From contig CBDUZI010000137.1 in NCBI GenBank assembly GCA_965371665.1, positions 1 to 5,761 on the forward strand: DNA of 5,761 nucleotides, given 5' to 3'. This document shows positions 5,162-5,761 of the stretch, in pieces. Source of the stretch: JAUVAV01 sp965371665. Its GTDB lineage: Bacteria; Oederibacteriota; JAAXVQ01; JAUVAV01. A program made the translations under genes and the position numbers. The notes beneath the pieces were generated by a model that was not told the DNA's origin, did no database searches, and saw only the letters and a list, made by a program, of their open reading frames with translations. Positions within the stretch are counted from its first letter, which is position 1. Each line of letters begins with the position of its first letter.

Positions 5162-5631
5162 GCCGGCCGCGCGGTTGGCAAGAGCCATGGGATGTTGTGA
5201 TCAGCCTGTTTAAAGGCCTGGCCATAACCTTGCGCCAGTTGTTTTCCAAACCTTGTACGATCCAGTATCCCGAGGAACGGCTGGTTTGGCCGCCGCGGAC
5301 CCGCGGCCGGTTGGTTATGCCCCAAGATCCGGAAACCGGAAAAGTACGCTGCACGGCCTGCATGCTTTGCCAGCGCATCTGTCCGAATGGTTCCATCGAG
5401 ATCACCACGAGGACCAATGAGGCCGGCCGCCGCGAATTGGCGGATTATATACATCACCTGGATCGGTGCACGTTTTGCGGACTCTGCGTGGAGATATGTG
5501 CTTTTGACGCCCTGCGCATGAGCCATGAGCATGAACTGGCGGTGGAGGATAAGGCGCGGCTGAAACGCCGGCTTCAGGCGGAAGTTATACAGTTTGATAA
5601 TACCTGGCAGGGCGGACTGATGAAGGAATAA
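5158..5631 (+). CDS. nuoI: NADH-quinone oxidoreductase subunit I (2x[4Fe-4S] ferredoxin-like)
   Basis: NuoI carries clusters N6a and N6b, which lead electrons to N2 in NuoB. From GTG 5158 the protein has 157 residues. The two cluster motifs are Cys65, 68, 71, 75 (CTACMLCQRICP) and Cys104, 107, 110, 114 (CTFCGLCVEIC). In the second motif the residue after the last Cys is Ala115, where proline is usual. The N-terminus holds an amphipathic stretch, DVVISLFKGLAITLRQLF (12-29), typical of the part that lies on the membrane beside NuoH. The GTG start is chosen because it overlaps the nuoH stop as GTGA, like the ATGA junction before nuoH. No good Shine-Dalgarno precedes it, so translation is probably coupled. 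The open frame continues upstream inside nuoH, but that part is a shadow. In complexes lacking NuoEFG, NuoI is the likely entry for electrons from ferredoxin or another donor (inference). Confidence 0.95.
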   Translation: MSRPRGWQEPWDVVISLFKGLAITLRQLFSKPCTIQYPEERLVWPPRTRGRLVMPQDPETGKVRCTACMLCQRICPNGSIEITTRTNEAGRRELADYIHHLDRCTFCGLCVEICAFDALRMSHEHELAVEDKARLKRRLQAEVIQFDNTWQGGLMKE

Positions 5632-5678
5632 AACATCTCGCTATAAATGGCGGGGAATATTTACAGGCAATACTGTGT

Positions 5679-5710
5679 TAGTAGGGGCACGGCGCGCCGT
5701 GCCCCTACTA
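5679..5710. repeat. Perfect 32-bp palindrome after nuoI
   Basis: The sequence from TAGTAGGGGCACGGCG to its exact complement is self-complementary over all 32 bases, centred between 5694 and 5695 on GGCGCGCC. The hairpin would be GC-rich but has no T tract on either side, so it is not a standard terminator. Its last three bases overlap the terminal box of the adjoining repeat element. The half-site GGCACGGC also follows the box at 105-124. I recall similar GTAGGGGCACGG palindromes from other bacterial genomes. Confidence 0.9.
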
Positions 5711-5761
5711 GGAGTCTGTCGGACTTAAGTCATTCTCCCCCTTTTGTAAAGGGGGCAGGGG
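5708..5761 (+). repeat. Repeat element, copy 3 (left end, continues past window)
   Basis: It begins with a 20-nt terminal box (5708-5727) identical to the reverse complement of 105-124. A C5T3/A3G5 hairpin (5737-5755, loop TGT) follows. Bases 5713-5761 match the reverse complement of 1316-1364 at 46 of 49. The last bases, GGCAGGGG, are the same as the first bases of the window, so this is the left end of the element whose right part is seen at 1-124. It lies between nuoI and the expected nuoJ, at least 76 bases after the nuoI stop. Confidence 0.85.

Noticed and set aside
5074..5532. 152-codon open frame on the - strand across the nuoH end and nuoI
   Set aside because: It lies antisense to the NuoH C-terminus and NuoI cluster motifs; no independent support.

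Overview
The window holds the 5' half of a complex I operon, nuoA-B-C-D-H-I, all on the + strand. It is preceded by a long-chain trans-prenyl diphosphate synthase gene on the same strand. nuoE, nuoF and nuoG (the NADH-oxidising module) are absent: nuoD runs into nuoH with a 4-base ATGA overlap. This is the layout of the 11-subunit type of complex I found in many anaerobes and in some archaea and photosynthetic lineages. Purine-rich Shine-Dalgarno sites, a GTG start, protein sequence character and palindrome-rich intergenic DNA suggest an anaerobic, menaquinone-using bacterium, perhaps a Peptococcaceae (Desulfotomaculum/Pelotomaculum-like) Firmicute. That placement is an impression from memory and is not proven by the sequence.

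Layout. Bases 1-124 are the right part of a palindromic repeat element. A near-consensus promoter (141-170) and an intrinsic terminator (206-234) follow, so a short RNA or attenuated leader may precede the prenyl synthase (260-1231). An inverted copy of the same repeat fills the gap to nuoA (about 1228-1364). nuoA (1378-1740) and nuoB (1731-2258) overlap. A 262-base gap then carries a nested inverted repeat unlike the first family. nuoC (2521-2988), nuoD (2994-4127), nuoH (4124-5161) and nuoI (5158-5631) follow almost without gaps. After nuoI come a perfect 32-bp palindrome and the left end of another copy of the first repeat, which runs off the window.

Together the genes make the quinone-reducing connecting arm (NuoB, C, D, I) and part of the membrane arm (NuoA, H). 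The prenyl synthase plausibly makes the side chain of the menaquinone that this complex reduces. NuoJKLMN are expected beyond the right edge.

The protein-coding content is ordinary. The most unusual material is intergenic. The partial copies at the two window edges can be joined into one element of about 170 bp with 20-bp terminal inverted repeats, resembling a MITE. The copy before nuoA appears to supply the stop codon of the prenyl synthase. I see no sign of a wholly new multi-gene system.
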